Positions 13,100 to 25,800 of a DNA stretch of 64,000 bases are shown here, in pieces. Below the pieces are notes generated by a model. The model made no database searches. It was not told the origin of the DNA and was given only the letters and a program-made list of their open reading frames with translations. This stretch comes from Actinostola sp. cb2023 (taxonomy: Eukaryota > Cnidaria > Anthozoa > Actiniaria > Actinostolidae), in NCBI GenBank assembly GCA_033675265.1, contig JAUJYZ010000160.1:1-64000 (forward strand), read 5' to 3'. Position numbers and translations under genes: made by a program. How positions within the stretch are numbered: the stretch's first letter is position 1; the number at the start of each line of letters is the position of its first letter.

Positions 13100-13677
13100 G
13101 ACTGGTAGATCCACAAGTGGAGAGATGGATGATGGAAAGATGAGATGAAAGAGAAAAGTGGAATGTAAGTGGATAAATGAAGTGACAAGTGTAGCAGTGG
13201 ATGATAGATATTAAGAGATGAAAGAGAGAAGTGGAATGTCTGTTGATATACAAGGAGGGCGATAGAAAGACGTGGAATGTAAGTGTTAAAAATAGAGTGA
13301 CAAGTGGAGAAATGGATGATAGAATTGAAGAGATGAGAGATAGAAGTGGAGTGTATGTAGATACATGGGGTGACAGATAGAGAAATGGATGATAGAGAAG
13401 AAGAGAAGATGGAAAGAAATGGAAAGTATGTAGATATATGGGGTGATGGGTGGAGAAATAGATGATAGAGGGCAGAGAAGGAAGAGAAAAGTGGAATGTA
13501 AGTGGATTAATGGAGTGACAAGTAGAGATATGGATGATGGACATAGAAAGAGATGGAATAGCGAAGTGGCATGTCAGTTGAAATATGGGGTGACCTATGG
13601 AGAAATGGATGGTGGAAATGGAGGGATGAAAGAAATAAGTAGGTTGTATGTAGATAGATGGAGTGACATGTAGAGAA
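13100..13677. repeat. degenerate ~70-bp purine-rich tandem repeat (left part)
   Basis: Diverged tandem units contain gtggaatgtaagtggat, gagtgacaagtggag and aaatggatgatag. The array resumes at 15873-16200, so the intervening 2.2 kb was inserted into it. The long minus-strand frame is a by-product of the repeat. Confidence 0.85.
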
Positions 13678-13834
13678 CATTACCAGAAATCCAAGATATT
13701 TTACTCCCGCGATATTATGACCAGCGGTCTACCTCCAGTCCGAAATTCCCTTCGAAATTTCCACCCAAAAAAACAATTTATCAAAATAAAACTATTCTAA
13801 GTTTAAAAATATAAGACGACAAAAAGACCGGAGT

Positions 13835-14155
13835 CATTTACCAAATCCCTTGCGGAGATTGCAGTACAGTATACATAGGAGAAACGGGTAGAGCACTACA
13901 GACAAGGAAGATGGAACACCAACGGAATGTGAGGCTGGGAAACACAGCCGACAAATCAGCCTTGTCTGAACATGCTAACCAAATGGGGCATAACATCAAA
14001 TGGGATGACACGAAAATACTTAGGAATGAAGCAAGATGGCAGCAAAGAAGATGGTTGGAATCAATTTGTATTGCACGGAATAGCAAAGTGTTATTTAATA
14101 GAGACAATGGAAGGACTTTACCAGATAGTTATATGCCATTATTGAAGAAAATGTA
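13835..14155 (+). pseudogene. GIY-YIG endonuclease domain of Penelope-like element
   Basis: The translated segment IYQIPCGDCSTVYIGETGRA, then LQTRKMEHQ and SALSEHANQMGH, has the GIY-YIG signature (a Y..Y-x-G-E-T core and an arginine-rich helix) preceded by a CxxC pair, as in the C-terminal endonuclease of Penelope-like elements. It nicks target DNA for reverse transcription in intact elements. The frame stays open to TAA at 14154-14156, so the domain end is intact while the upstream RT is gone. The upstream boundary is the element truncation point, not a start codon. Confidence 0.8.
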
Positions 14156-14156
14156 A

Positions 14157-14500
14157 TTGTACTTATCATTCATTCATTATTTTATTCATTTATTCATCCA
14201 CCTATCCATCAATTGGTTCGTTCGTTCATTCATTCATTCATTCATTCATTTATTCATTCATTCTTCTACTGATCCATTTACTGATTCATTCTTTCATTTA
14301 CCCATCCATTTATCCATTTACTGGTTCATTCATTCATTCATTCTTTCATCTACCCACCCATTTATCCATTTACTGGTTCATTCATCCATTCTTTCTTTCA
14401 TCTACCCACCCATTTATCCATTCACTGGTAGTTCATTCATTCTTTCATCCACCCATCCATTTATTCATATTTTGCTTTATTTATTCATTCATTCATTCTG
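14157..14500. repeat. (CATT)n-type compound microsatellite
   Basis: Imperfect ttcattcattcattc tracts are interspersed with ctacccacccatttatccat units. It lies in the Penelope 3' untranslated region. Confidence 0.9.
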
Positions 14501-14509
14501 TAACTCATA

Positions 14510-14797
14510 CAGTCATTTGTAAAAATTCTGTCCGCCACGATGTATCGTTATATCAATGTATCGGGTGCATTATGGGTAATTAAATAATACTATTTTGAGT
14601 TTCCTAACTTATTAAATGAAGAAAATTTACAAACAACAAACGTATGACTAAAATAAACATTAAACTAAATATTTCTACCAACTTTGCTGGCGTTAACCCG
14701 CTTTAAGGGGAATTTGCTATTATTTAATTACCCATAATGCACCCGATATATTGATATATTGATATTTCGTGACGGCCAGAATTTTTGCAAATGACTG
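14510..14797. mobile_element. 288-bp TA-flanked MITE
   Basis: The ends cagtcatttg(t/c)aaaaattctg form an inverted pair flanked by TA (14508-14509 and 14798-14799). Homology continues inward through tgcattatgggtaatta. This suggests a Tc1/mariner-type MITE nested in the Penelope fragment. Confidence 0.85.
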
Positions 14798-15277
14798 TAT
14801 ATGTTTAGTAACTTTGTATAGTTTGTTGTTTTTACTTTGATCCTAGCTCGCGCTCTATTTAAAATCTAGTTAGCGCGCGCTGTTCAGTTAATATTCCATG
14901 GATACCGCTTTCTGTTAGCTACGTAGGAATTGTGTACTTTCATAACCCTGAAGATGGCCGCAATGGCCGAAAGCTTGGTTCATTAAACAAATTTTAAATG
15001 CAGATGAAGCCACTACAATTTATTTAATCTGATGCCTGCATACAAGGAAACCCTTAATATTATTCTAAGTTTGTTTAGAAATACCAAGCGCTTCTGTTGA
15101 GGTGGATAGATTTAAAGATGAAGTGTTCGCTTACGCTCGGCACAGAGTACGAACGAGTCACGGAAGGCACTTTGAAAATTTCTATATACCACAGGAAACC
15201 CAATATATTTACTATGAGTTCAAAATTCCCGCTTTTTAGGGAAAACATCAATCGGTGAGCTTTGGTTTACCTGTGCT

Positions 15278-15850
15278 GCAAACAGGCCTGGTTACTCGCT
15301 TTAAAATGGCTACCATACAACATCGATTGAGGAGAAATGGCCAACATAATTCTTCTTTTCGAGTTCATACATGGTTTCCACGGCCTTCCTGTACAACCAG
15401 ATTGGATTATCGATGATTTGGGGTTTCAAAACTTGGATTTTGTCTGAACTAAGACAATGATTTATTGAATTATTTTGGTTGTTTTGGAGAGGTTATTTCA
15501 TCACGAAGCTATGCGAAGCGACGGAACATGACTTTATGTGAGTTTAGAACATCAAAACACGATTTTAGGTAAGCAATATTTTCGAAATATGAGACATTGT
15601 ATATACATTGTATGGCAATTGCAATTGAAGGGCGATTTAGGACGATTTATATTTCTCAATTTGTCTGAACTTATCTTTTGAAAACCACCAAACGAATTAC
15701 ATTGTTTTGTTTGTAAATGAAGTCTCTCTCAGTACGAAGTGACGGAACATGACTTTTGACATCCGAAACAAAGATATTTCATGAATTGTGTTTTATCCCA
15801 TACATTCTTATACAAGTACGGTAGCCATTTTTAAAGGGCATTCAGCGCGC
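15278..15850. other. interior of CATTACC element
   Basis: Non-coding. A pair of related segments (cacgaagctatgcgaagcgacggaacatgac near 15500, and tacgaagtgacggaacatgac near 15730) shows an internal direct duplication. Confidence 0.45.
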
Positions 15851-15872
15851 ATGGCTCGAATTTCTGGTAATG

Positions 15873-16200
15873 AATGGATGACAGAAATGAAGAGAAGACG
15901 GAGAGAGATGAATGTATGTGGAGAATAGAGTGACAAGTGGGGAAATGGATGATAGAAAAGAAGAGAGGAAAGAAAGGAGTGGAATGTTTTTAGATATATG
16001 GGGTGACTAGTAGCCGGAGAAATGGATGATGGAAAAGAAAAGATTGAAGATAGAAAAAAGTGGAAGGTATGTAGATTTATAGAGTGACAAGTGGAGAAAT
16101 GGATGATAGAAAAGTAGAGAAGAGAGATAGAAGTGGAATGTATGTAGAAAAATAGTGACAAGTAGACAAATGGATGATGGGAAAGAAGAGAGGAAAGATT
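15873..16200. repeat. degenerate ~70-bp tandem repeat (right part)
   Basis: Continuation of the array at 13100-13677, with the same gtggaatgt and aaatggatgatagaaa units. Confidence 0.8.
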
Positions 16201-17690
16201 TTCGTTTGTTGTAATGAAGGTGCGTTTGTTTTTGTTATAAATGAAACGACATCTTTCAGAGTGGGCCCACACGAATCGGAGTATGCTTTTGTATGTGAAA
16301 TGAGCGTGTTTAAAGCCCGTGTTTTATCGGCCATAAAGATCCGAGCCGCAATCAAACTTGTTGACGTTGTTGCGTATATGATCTCCATTATGAAACATGA
16401 AACTCAACACTATTCACTATACAACACTCTTCAATTTAGCAGCATATTCAAGATTGATGAGTTCGTGGACTGGCCCTTTCAAAAACACTCGAGATGCAAC
16501 TGCTTCTCTCTCTTCTCTTCTCTAGTCGGTAGTCGATCGTGGAAAGATGAGTTTTTAAAACGATGACCCAAGAGCGAACTCAGTTTGAGCATATAATTAC
16601 TTCATTACGTGTTCGGATATCATCGCCCCAGTAATCGAAACCCTTAAACAGACATTCCTGACCGATACGATCACATTCTTCGCATTCTTATTTTCATTCT
16701 TCGACCAAACAAAACTAACAAAAAACAAAAAACAAGAAACTCCATTTTATAACTCGGACTTCCTCCGGAAGTGTCCGAGTAATTAAGAGTACAAGAGATG
16801 TGTGATCTTATGAGCATAAACATAGAATTGAAAAAGACTCTACATGGAATAGGAAATCCTCTAAGAGTAAATGTGATACGTATAGGCTAAGGTTGGATAT
16901 GTACCCGCTAAGTTATATACATTATTACAGTGCGATTGAAGTGAATAAAATAGATATGAATAGAATAATGTTATTAATATAGATTATCAATATATAGAAC
17001 ATGGAGAAGGCCAACCTCGACTTGGAACTATTGTTCGTGAGAACTGTGAAGTGGTCTATTACTCCACGTTATAAAATGAATCACGGCCCTAAAACATATT
17101 AACGTATGTCATTATATATTCGCTGATTTGATAGCGCTAGCCATCGGTTATTTAATTTACGGCCCGGCCCAAGCGCTTGTTCGCCGTTTTCAGCGGACAA
17201 ATAATTTGCTGTTTTCCAAAGCGCTGGTTATTCAATGTGGATATACGATAATAGTTATCAATCAATCAATAATGCGAAGGATACGACGTAATATATTACG
17301 AAAACGTTTCAGAGTAGTGGGCCAAGATTGAACCCTTGCCGCGGACAACCTCTTTTGACCTCGATCCAATCACTAGTAGAGTCTGTAGTGATTCTCACTT
17401 TGCAATGTCTATCGAAGTAGGATTGAAGAAGAGAAGTAGCATCAGAAGAAAATCCATAGGCTTCCAGTTTACTTAGTACATGTAGTAAGGAATGGTGAAT
17501 AATATTAGTTTTAAATTATTATCTTTAGTTAACGGATTGACGAAAATCACAAAATTCCTAAAAGATACGACATGAAAATCGAAAGACTAACTAACGATCT
17601 GCAAACTACAATGACGGCCATTATTCACTTGGCACTATCTGCTTTTATAGGAAGTTTTCCACATTAGCTATTATTTGCAAAAGGCCTGGT
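16201..17690. other. non-coding stretch, nothing recognised
   Basis: A frame of about 120 codons at 16201-16566 has no recognisable motif and lies beside the satellite; I do not call it a gene. No repeats of note elsewhere. Confidence 0.4.
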
Positions 17691-18195
17691 AATAAGCGCT
17701 TTCACGGTTTTTCGCCGCCATCATTTTGTATTGGGGCAAACTTGGCAAAATTAATAGAAATCTGGATCACTTCGACTTGCCGTATCTCCGCTCGATTTTG
17801 TTGGATTTTCAAAATTTCAACTTCGATAATCAGCAGGCATGTATGCCAGTTGTCGGACTGAAAATAAGACCAATGTAGGTGTTTTAACTACCTTTTGCGA
17901 GTCAATCTTCTTTTCACGAATGGATCTTAAAATTTCGAGCTAATTTGCATATTCACGTGCCGAACGTTTTATTTTGAAAACAAAAATATTTTTTCTCGAT
18001 TTTTAGCCTTCCAATACCCATCATATTAAAGGACATAAATAACAAAGAAAACGTATTTTCTAAAATGGTAAGTTTTTGAAAAATCCAACGAAATTGAGCG
18101 GAGGTACGGCAAGTCAAAGTGATCCAGATTTCTATTAATTTTTCCAAGTTTGCCCCAATTCAAAATGGCGGCGAAAAACCGTGAAAGGGCTTATT
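17691..18195. mobile_element. 505-bp fold-back MITE
   Basis: Arms of about 140 bp (aataagcgctttcacggttt ... ; complement ending at 18195) contain tttcgccgccat and gatctccgctcgattt-like segments in inverse. No coding capacity. Confidence 0.8.
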
Positions 18196-21100
18196 GGAGA
18201 ACCCCCTATACCCCACATGCATTGCAGTGTTACTGGTTGGTTGGATGGAGCAAAGTTCAGTTTTGCCGGGATCCCGCATAGCGCTCATGACTCGGGTTCA
18301 TCCTAGCAACACTTCTATGGGGGGATGGGGGCGCTAAATTTCACACAAAAGTATGATTGCGTGTGCTGTCATTTATTCAATCGTGCAAACCATTTTGGCA
18401 GCCATTGTAGCCGGATGTAATGATAGACTTTGGAGAAGCATATCAAACTTATGTTATACAATAGGTCATTGTTTCACATATGCAGATGAGGCGAGTCTTG
18501 TTTAGGCGAAAAACAGCATGATTTTGATACATTTTTGCTTTTTACTGCATTGTTAAAATACAAATCAAAAACCTACCAACGGAATATAAAAGACGAATAT
18601 GTAAGGAAGGAATAAGCTGGCAATTCAAGCACAAATAAAGAGGTTTGAAGGTGGCATTTTCCGTTTCTTCAAAATTGATCGAACTGAAATCTCTGAAGAG
18701 ATATGGGAGAGCGTTAGATACGCTACACACAAAAACCCTTTGAATTCTTTGGGAATTGTGTCAATCAAAAACCTACCGCCAGATTCAAATGCTCTGTAAT
18801 GATACGCGCGTTTTGATATAAAATACATGTATATTGGATATAATTAAGCGGTGGCAAAATGAAATCTAAAACTCTTTGTTTGGTAATCGTGAACATCATA
18901 TTGGCGCTCTTTATCCCGGTCTGTATGTAGAAGCTACATAGACAAATAAATTATGGCTCGGAAAGGACGTCAGTTTTGAAGGCAATTTCTAATATTTACA
19001 CACAAGATCAATAGGTCTGAAGTTCGAATTTGTGATATATTTTCCCCTGTTGAGGAAACATTTGCAGCTCTATAGCATCCTCTTTTATACTTCTAATTTA
19101 CACATTGTCAAAGGCGGGAAAAGATCAATTGAGAAATGCTTTATTTAGCGGCCAAAGAACAAATTGCTCGATTGATCGGGCCTTAAACGTGCTTTTAATA
19201 GTAAACAAAGCACATTTGTAATTCAATAATTTCATCTTGCACAAGCGCATTCAAAAACGTTTTCCGCGTAATACTGTGTCCCAACAGGAGCAAATGTTCA
19301 ATGATGCAGGACATAAGTTTGATATGGTATATAAGACGAAACTTTAAGCGCCACTTTGACGAAGTAATCAACATAACTAGAGGTGCTAAAAAAAGGAAAA
19401 GACCGTCAAAACGCCACAATTAATCCCATTGCTGTGCAGTATCAGTTGTTTGTAATATCAACCTCAGTTTAAAACTAAATTCAGTTGAGCTCAAACAGAA
19501 TAATAATAATGACATCATGTCAGATGGCTAAGCTTCAGAATATCCTGCCACTCAGACCATCCCTACGCGTAGTTACTCCCTTCTACGACCAAGGTCTTTG
19601 CATCATCTACCCAATCCTTTGTTTTACGCAAATGGAGTCATTGTTACCAACCAAATGTTGGATACGTTGGAGATCCAATGAAGCTTACAATATGTCGCAT
19701 TGGTACGCCCTCCGTAAGGAAAACTTGAAGATCCACATTTCTTAGAGTGTAACGGCACCCTTAGATTTCGCTTAGATATTTTTTGCAATTTTAATACCCT
19801 CACGTCACTGACACCTATCTACTCGCAGTCACGCGACACTAGCTTTATTACCCAAGTACCCCCTTTTGTAAACTCATAAGCTCACAGAAATTCGACGGGA
19901 ACTTTTGCTGTTAAACTTAGAAGCGATTTAGAGCCTTCGTCAACTACACGTCCTGCACCAGGATCGCTGTACAAACAGTTCAGCACAATAAACAAGCCTT
20001 GTGGAATTTGTGAGTCGTTTCTTCAAACACCATCCAATAGTTTCACTGATCTTTCCGCCGCCGGAGCTGACGCCGCTACATAGAGTACATAAATAAATAT
20101 GATATCGTAGTGCTTTTAAAAACCTAGTTAGTTGGCCACTGTTACCAGATCCAAATTCCAAATTTTTGTAGCTTTTCCAAATACAGAGAGAAACATTCAA
20201 AAGATAAAAACATTTTCTGGAGGCATTTCGACTTTAATGAAAGAATCTCTTATGAAACTATTACGTAGCAACGAAAATGATTTTTTAAAGGTGTAAACTG
20301 GATATAACATTTTTTTAAATTGAATGTAGACTTATTTGTATGTTGTACATCCATACCCGCTCCTAGTTTATCAAAAGCCTTATTTCACGAGATGACAACG
20401 GACCTTTTGATATTTTACAAAGTCAACTACTCAATATTAGTAGAAACCAACTAGCATACTATTACGAATCCTGCATTCTGATTGGCTAACGTACTCACTA
20501 TCCATTGCGTGATAGATAGTGAGTAGCGAAAAAGCCGGCGTTTTGAACAAATACAAAGCGAAAAATCAATACATATTCAGTGGTATAAATCGAAGGAAAG
20601 ACGCTACGCGCCTCGTTGACTATTGACTCCTAGAAAACTCGAACTCGTAGTCTAATTGTTAAATAGAAACCTCGAACTCGTCGTCTAATTGTTTAAGTAA
20701 AAATTAGTAACATCGGGAAAGATTTGTCACAAGTAGTCAGCTAGAATTTCTCTGGCACGCCCCCACATTCTAGTACATACAAACTGATGGGCTCAAATTC
20801 AAGGTTTTTTGCAATTTTCCTCGTATAAATGCATATAGCTAAAAAGTTAACGACGGATTTAGTTTTTTTGATCTTTCGTGGACCATATTATTTGGTTATA
20901 ATTGAAATTCGATGCAAAAAAGTACCGTATTTTTTTAGTTGAATGGGTCTACCTTACAAGAGAATTGGCGTGACATGACCTCAAACTGGCCTGTCAGCCC
21001 ACAAAAATAGCTTTTATTGAAACTACATAGGCCTAGTCACGAAATTAACTACGGATTAGCATAGCCCGCGCTTTTATGGACATTTTGATACCAAATACAT

Positions 21101-21566
21101 GTTAGTCCGTAAAATTTTCGCACCGTATTTCGGCCAGTTTTTATAGAGTCCCATACAGAGTATATACACAACAGCCTCGAAGCTCTTCCTAGTATTTATA
21201 TCTATTGATCATTGTATTATTTTGACTCGATGTAAACTCCTGGGCATTCAAAAATATGATGTGTCAGGCTTCTCTGGTGTTGTTAGTATGACTATTGATA
21301 ACAGCTTGTGCCTTCGCCGTTGCACAAACAAAACTGATGAATATGAGGGAACTGATAGCGGGTGAAAATACTCAATGCAAAGCAGTGGTGAACCCTTTTT
21401 CCATGCACAATTAATGTAACAAGTAAGTGTTATATATGTCGATGTATTAATCAGATCTAATCACGGCATGAAATTATAAAAGCAATAATCTATGACTGAT
21501 TTGGGGATTTCGTGGAGGGGGAGGGGAGGGGGTCAAGCGAAAATATAAATTAAACTGAAGTACATA
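18196..21566. other. 3.4-kb non-coding stretch, nothing recognised
   Basis: Only short overlapping frames without motifs. No convincing TIR pair, RNA gene or exon seen by eye. Confidence 0.4.
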
Positions 21567-21794
21567 TTGCATATTATATATATAATATTAATATACCGAA
21601 GTGAAAAACAATCAGAAACTGACAGGAAAAAAAGAAGAATAAGAATTCGAAGGGATTCGCAGGGGCTAGGACCGAAAAGACCAAATGTTCCAATTTGTAG
21701 ACAAATCTTTTCCGATGTAGGCGACAGCGACCGAGCGAGCGACGAAGTCGCGAGAGGTCGTCCTTCCCCGGGGCGCGTATAGCAACAGAAAGAG

Positions 21795-21985
21795 GAAGGA
21801 CTTTTCGAAAGTCTATATTCTTTGTGGAGACTTTAATTCTAGAATTGGTTTTCTAAAGGATTATATTATACCGAAAATTCTCCTAAAGACACGTTTACAT
21901 CATTTGACTATAACCAACAATTGACACTAAATAGAAACAACGCACCATGATAACTTACAAGATTTCCCAATTTGGGAGATTACTA
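21795..21985 (+). pseudogene. LINE endonuclease (APE-type) scrap
   Basis: The conceptual peptide contains KVYILCGDFNSRIGFLKDYI, whose GDFNxRIG motif is characteristic of the APE-like endonuclease of non-LTR retrotransposons. After a frame change it continues as FTSFDYNQQLTLNRNN. The piece is short and frameshifted, with no RT next to it. Confidence 0.55.
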
Positions 21986-22149
21986 ATTGGAACATGTATT
22001 GCTTTCGATTTAAAAATATTGAATGGTAGAACAAAAGGTGATTTTTTCGGACAATTTACTTGTTTCAAATACAATGGAACATTGAAAATATTTTCTCACA
22101 AATTGCGTTAACCACCCAGTTTCAATTCATGTCATTCGCCAATTCAATT

Positions 22150-22325
22150 TTCTCCTTATTGACGTAATGATACCACTATTACCAGAATCCTTTTCGTAAC
22201 TTCTTTTGTTATTCTAATTCACCCAATATACCTTGGTACTCTCAGAGGAGTTAAAACATTTGAATAAGAATAAGAATTCGAAAAGGATTCTGGCCAGTAG
22301 TGGTATCGCTACGTCATAAGGGGAA
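22150..22325. repeat. imperfect inverted repeat
   Basis: ccttattgacgtaatgatac ... ccagaatccttttcg is matched in inverse by cgaaaaggattctgg ... tacgtcataagg. Probable small fold-back element. Confidence 0.55.
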
Positions 22326-22977
22326 TCGGGAAATTCATTCGCTTTATAACTTAAAGCACTAAAATTGTCAGACAACACAAGATGAATAGGTCGGAGGAGC
22401 CAAGTCTGAATGGTATTTTGGGACACTCGAAATTCGGCGCGCAAGACCCTGTACTTGTCACGTGACAATGTCAATCAAAACATTTAACACAAGTAATAAT
22501 ATTAAATTAAGTAAACAAATATGCATGCAATTAACACAAGTTTTAGCTTCAGAGCTTTAAAAACTATAACTAGCTAGGATAATTTTTGGAAAACTGGAAA
22601 TTTTATAGAGTTTGATGGGCTGACTACAAGCCATGCCAGTCAGCTGCAGCATTTTCCCCCACACTTTGTGGTCAAACACGGCTATCTCACTGCACAACTG
22701 GTTTCGGTACATTCACGCACGAACCACAACGCCATCAGTTTTCAACTCAATATAATTACTGTTAGCCTTATATACTCTAGTCTTATTTTATTTAGATCGA
22801 ATCCACCCGAAATTCCCTAGCTACGCAGACTAACCTCCGTGACTCGAATTTGTCTTGAACTGAAAACCTGAAATTTCTGGGAATTTTTGATAACTATATG
22901 CTTTGAAATCAACTGAAAATTGTTAGTAATTCCTATATAGTAATTCCCAGACAGGAAAGAAAACCTCTATACCATTT

Positions 22978-24045
22978 AATAAGCCAAGTCAGAGTTTAAG
23001 GGGCGCGCGGGGCCTGGTAACGAATTCGGGATAAAATGTGTCCGAAGTGACTTTTTCTCCCATGTCTCTTGTATTTTTGTCCAGTTTTCTAGGAGCAATT
23101 TTTTATTTCTTACAATACGATTTTTGCCGAGAAAATACTTCAAGGTATGCATAAAGGTCTTCTTAATTCAACCTCATGTGTGATTTGTTAATCAAGTTCA
23201 ATTTTACGAAAAAAATGCCCTTCGTTATACACGTAGTCGGGACGTAGTGAAGCCGTGAGAACTACGGCCAATCTACGGCCCCAAAACACAACTTGTTGAT
23301 ACTTTTTTGAGACAAACAATAGCACAAAGTTATAAACAACTCATAATCTTTATTATTTTCTGAAAAAAATTCCAAGAATCGACACAAAGACATGATTTAA
23401 ACGCGAAATCCAAACGTTGTGAAACTGACGATCGTTCAGTTGACACAGGAAGCCCAATCCGCTTCGAGATTGGTAAGCTTGTGGGCGATTCTAAAACTAC
23501 GTTTTTCAGTTGATTATCATATCAAGAAATCCCCCATTAATTAAAGTGTGCTGTTGCTCGGTCAGCTTTCCTATGTCCATATTTGGGCATTGTACTTACC
23601 ATATTTGGAAACCCTGTAAATATTTTTCGCTTAAAAGTACGATTTTTATCGAAAATTCCATCCAAACTTACAGCAAATCGAGTAAATGAATGTAAACATT
23701 GTCCTCCATTTTGTAACACGGCCAAAAAGACTGGGAAACCTAACACAGGGTGACCGATAAACTCGTGCCCAGTCCCCGTAGCTGGTCTACGTAAAAAGCA
23801 CAGATTTCTTGATATGCGTATTCAAATGAACATATAAGCGCTGTTAGAGTTACCTTGCAGTTGTATGTGACTAGTAAACAGGGAAAATACTTTATTAGTG
23901 CAGAAAAAGTAGTGCAAAATGCATATGCTCCTAGAAAACTCGGCAAAAATGCAAGGGACATGGGAGGAAAAGTCACTTCGGACACATTTTATCCCGAATT
24001 CGTTACCAGGCCGCGCGCGCCCCTTAAACTCTGACTTGGCTTATT
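22978..24045. mobile_element. 1.07-kb TIR element, ends AATAAGCCAAGTCAGAG
   Basis: Inverted arms of about 125 bp (aataagccaagtcagagttt ... gtgtccgaagtgacttttt) terminate at 22978 and 24045. The 295-bp MITE family member lies inside at 23518-23816. No transposase frame. Confidence 0.8.
23518..23816 (-). mobile_element. second copy of the 295-bp CATATCAAGAAATC MITE
   Basis: Inverted relative to the copy at 6072-6366 and closely similar over its full length, with the same termini. It is nested in the 22978-24045 element. Confidence 0.85.
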
Positions 24046-24189
24046 CAAATCTGAAATACTGAATATTATAGACCATGTTAATAACATAATACATATAAAA
24101 TATAATTAATAGCCGAGTGATGGCACTTAACCCGTGAAACAGATATTAGCCAAGTAGATATTACTATTACTGTTACTATTACTACTATT

Positions 24190-24570
24190 ACTATTACTTT
24201 ACAACCGGTATATACAAGCCGAAAAATAGGTGATGCCCTAAGGGTCAGAGAACCCAAACCCTTATTGGTCAGCCAACAAGGTGTAATCTACAAGTTTAAA
24301 TGTCCTCTGTGCGATGCAGAATACATAGGCTACACACTTCGTCATCTGCACCAAAGGATTATGGAACACCGTTATTCTACAATCGGCAAACATCTACAAA
24401 GCGGTCATAATGTCAACCCTAAAGCCTTGGACCTGACTGACAACTTTTCCATCCTCAAGAAGTGCCAAGGAAAGTTGGACTGCCTCATATACGAGATGTT
24501 GTTAATTATAAAGAACAGCCCGAAGCTTAACATTCAGTCGGATTCCATCCGTGCAAAAGTATTTGTTTAA
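24190..24570 (+). pseudogene. Penelope-like element C-terminal GIY-YIG endonuclease
   Basis: An open frame reads ...TSRKIGDALRVREPKPLL, then GVIYKFKCPLCDAEYIGYTL and RHLHQRIMEHR, ending at TAA 24568-24570. It has the Penelope-specific CxxC just before the Y-x-G-Y-T GIY-YIG core and the downstream HxxxH-like RHLHQRIMEHR helix. Only the C-terminal part of the polyprotein is present and no RT lies upstream. The 3' flank at 24660-24690 (ggcaggatgtcatcgaaacgt) resembles Penelope 3' regions. Confidence 0.85.
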
Positions 24571-24829
24571 CTAACACTGAACTCCATTGATCTTATGTTA
24601 ATTATGTAAATTTCGTACGTAACTTATATGTTACTCATTATTCATCTCACTTTACTTGATAATGATGGCAGGATGTCATCGAAACGTAGTAACTTAATAT
24701 CACTAGTTTTTCTCCTTAACTCAATTTCTAAAGTTACCCTTATAAGATATTACTAGACACTTATAATTCCATTGTTTTGATTTGATTTGACTATTAATCA
24801 CTAATTATTAGATTTTGTTTCACGGGTTA

Positions 24830-24977
24830 GAGTGATTCCAATAAACCTAGTGGGCACTACTAATTAGCTGTCAGTGTTTATTAGATGCAAAGAAACAAAA
24901 GAACACAAAAGAGCGAGTGTCTAATAGTGTGTATTGGTGTAGTTAGTAATGCCCAGGTTTATTGGAATCACGCTCTA
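24830..24977. mobile_element. 148-bp MITE with TTA duplication
   Basis: gagtgattccaataaacct is matched by aggtttattggaatcacgctc in inverse. TTA flanks both sides (24827-24829 and 24978-24980). The insertion splits the inverted repeat gtttcacgggtta|gtgccat. A TTA target suggests a PIF/Harbinger-type MITE. Confidence 0.75.
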
Positions 24978-24987
24978 TTAGTGCCAT

Positions 24988-25800
24988 AATTCTAATAATA
25001 ATAATAATAATTATTATTATTATTATTTTATTATTAGCTTATTACTAATTGTTAAAACAATTAGTAATAAGCTAATAAATATACTAATTAATTAATACAT
25101 CATAGAAATTGGCTTAAAGCTACTTGGCTGGGAGTTTGTTCCACTCCTGTTACAAGGTTCTTGGAAAGAATGAGTATTAAAAAAAGCATGGCATATATGT
25201 TATGATTCTGTCTTCGGATTTTGGGCTTCCTGTGGTGTACATGTGCTCAATTGCAAAGATTATAAGCGCAAGAACTTTTGTTACAAATCAACCTAAGCGC
25301 AGCAGGTTATAGTTTTCTCTAGCTTTCTAAAGATATTTCGTATTTCTAAAATAATATTTGTCTCAAATTTTAAGCTTTGAAAATTTTCGATTTTGCGAAT
25401 TATAATGCAATCCAAGGAAATACATATGACGGTCTCCAATCATCGTGTCCTTATTTTGTACACAACAACTTTGGAGGCAAAGATACAAAGATCCAGAGCA
25501 TGTACATCCACCATATTCCACACAGTCCATGGTTATTACCTTCTAAGCAGAACCTCCTTTTTTGAAGTAACCATTGCTTAATTTAGCTTCTCTAGAAAGT
25601 CGAAACCTTTACCCGGTCGAAAGATTTCGGTTTCCATTTTGATAACCATCAAGACTAAAACTCCGAAAAAACACTTAATCCTTGCATTACTTTTATCTCG
25701 GTAGAGATATTTTTACACATTAATACCTCTAGATACTAAAAATATATACATGTAAACTGTACATGTATATCTGAACAGAATGTTGAGCATTTTATGGTCG
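24988..25800. other. non-coding stretch
   Basis: Begins with an aat/att palindrome (24990-25027) and a gttaaaacaattagtaataagc inverted pair near 25035-25075. No gene recognised. A gggcttcctgtgg motif lies at 25226-25238. Confidence 0.45.

Larger units (their letters stand above)
13805..15060 (+). mobile_element. 5'-truncated Penelope-like retroelement
   Basis: The insertion is bounded by the 12-bp direct repeat tattctaagttt (13793-13804 and 15061-15072); the uninterrupted site is present at about 4435. It contains a GIY-YIG endonuclease frame and near the 3' end ctgaagatgg...ccgaaagctt (14950-14975), the paired motif I associate with Penelope 3' regions. The RT domain is missing through 5' truncation. 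Confidence 0.85.
13678..15872. mobile_element. TIR element (CATTACCAGAAAT ends) inserted in a satellite array
   Basis: The left end cattaccagaaat and right end atttctggtaatg sit exactly where the ~70-bp satellite stops and resumes (gagaa | ... | aatggatg). The element has itself received a Penelope-type insertion at 13805-15060. Its internal sequence matches the partial copy at 4321-4705. No transposase frame was recognised. Confidence 0.75.
24119..24987. mobile_element. element with Penelope endonuclease bounded by inverted repeats
   Basis: atggcacttaacccgtgaaa (24119) recurs in inverse as tttcacgggtta...gtgccat (24815-24987), split by a MITE. The unit encloses the GIY-YIG frame. Whether the inverted repeats belong to the Penelope element or to a DNA transposon that it entered is unresolved. 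Confidence 0.5.

Noticed and set aside
13095..13673. Apparent Ser/His/Leu-rich protein on the minus strand
   Set aside because: It coincides with the degenerate ~70-bp satellite and has no family resemblance.
16174..16566. 130-codon frame beginning beside the satellite
   Set aside because: No recognisable motif or splice context; composition resembles non-coding sequence.
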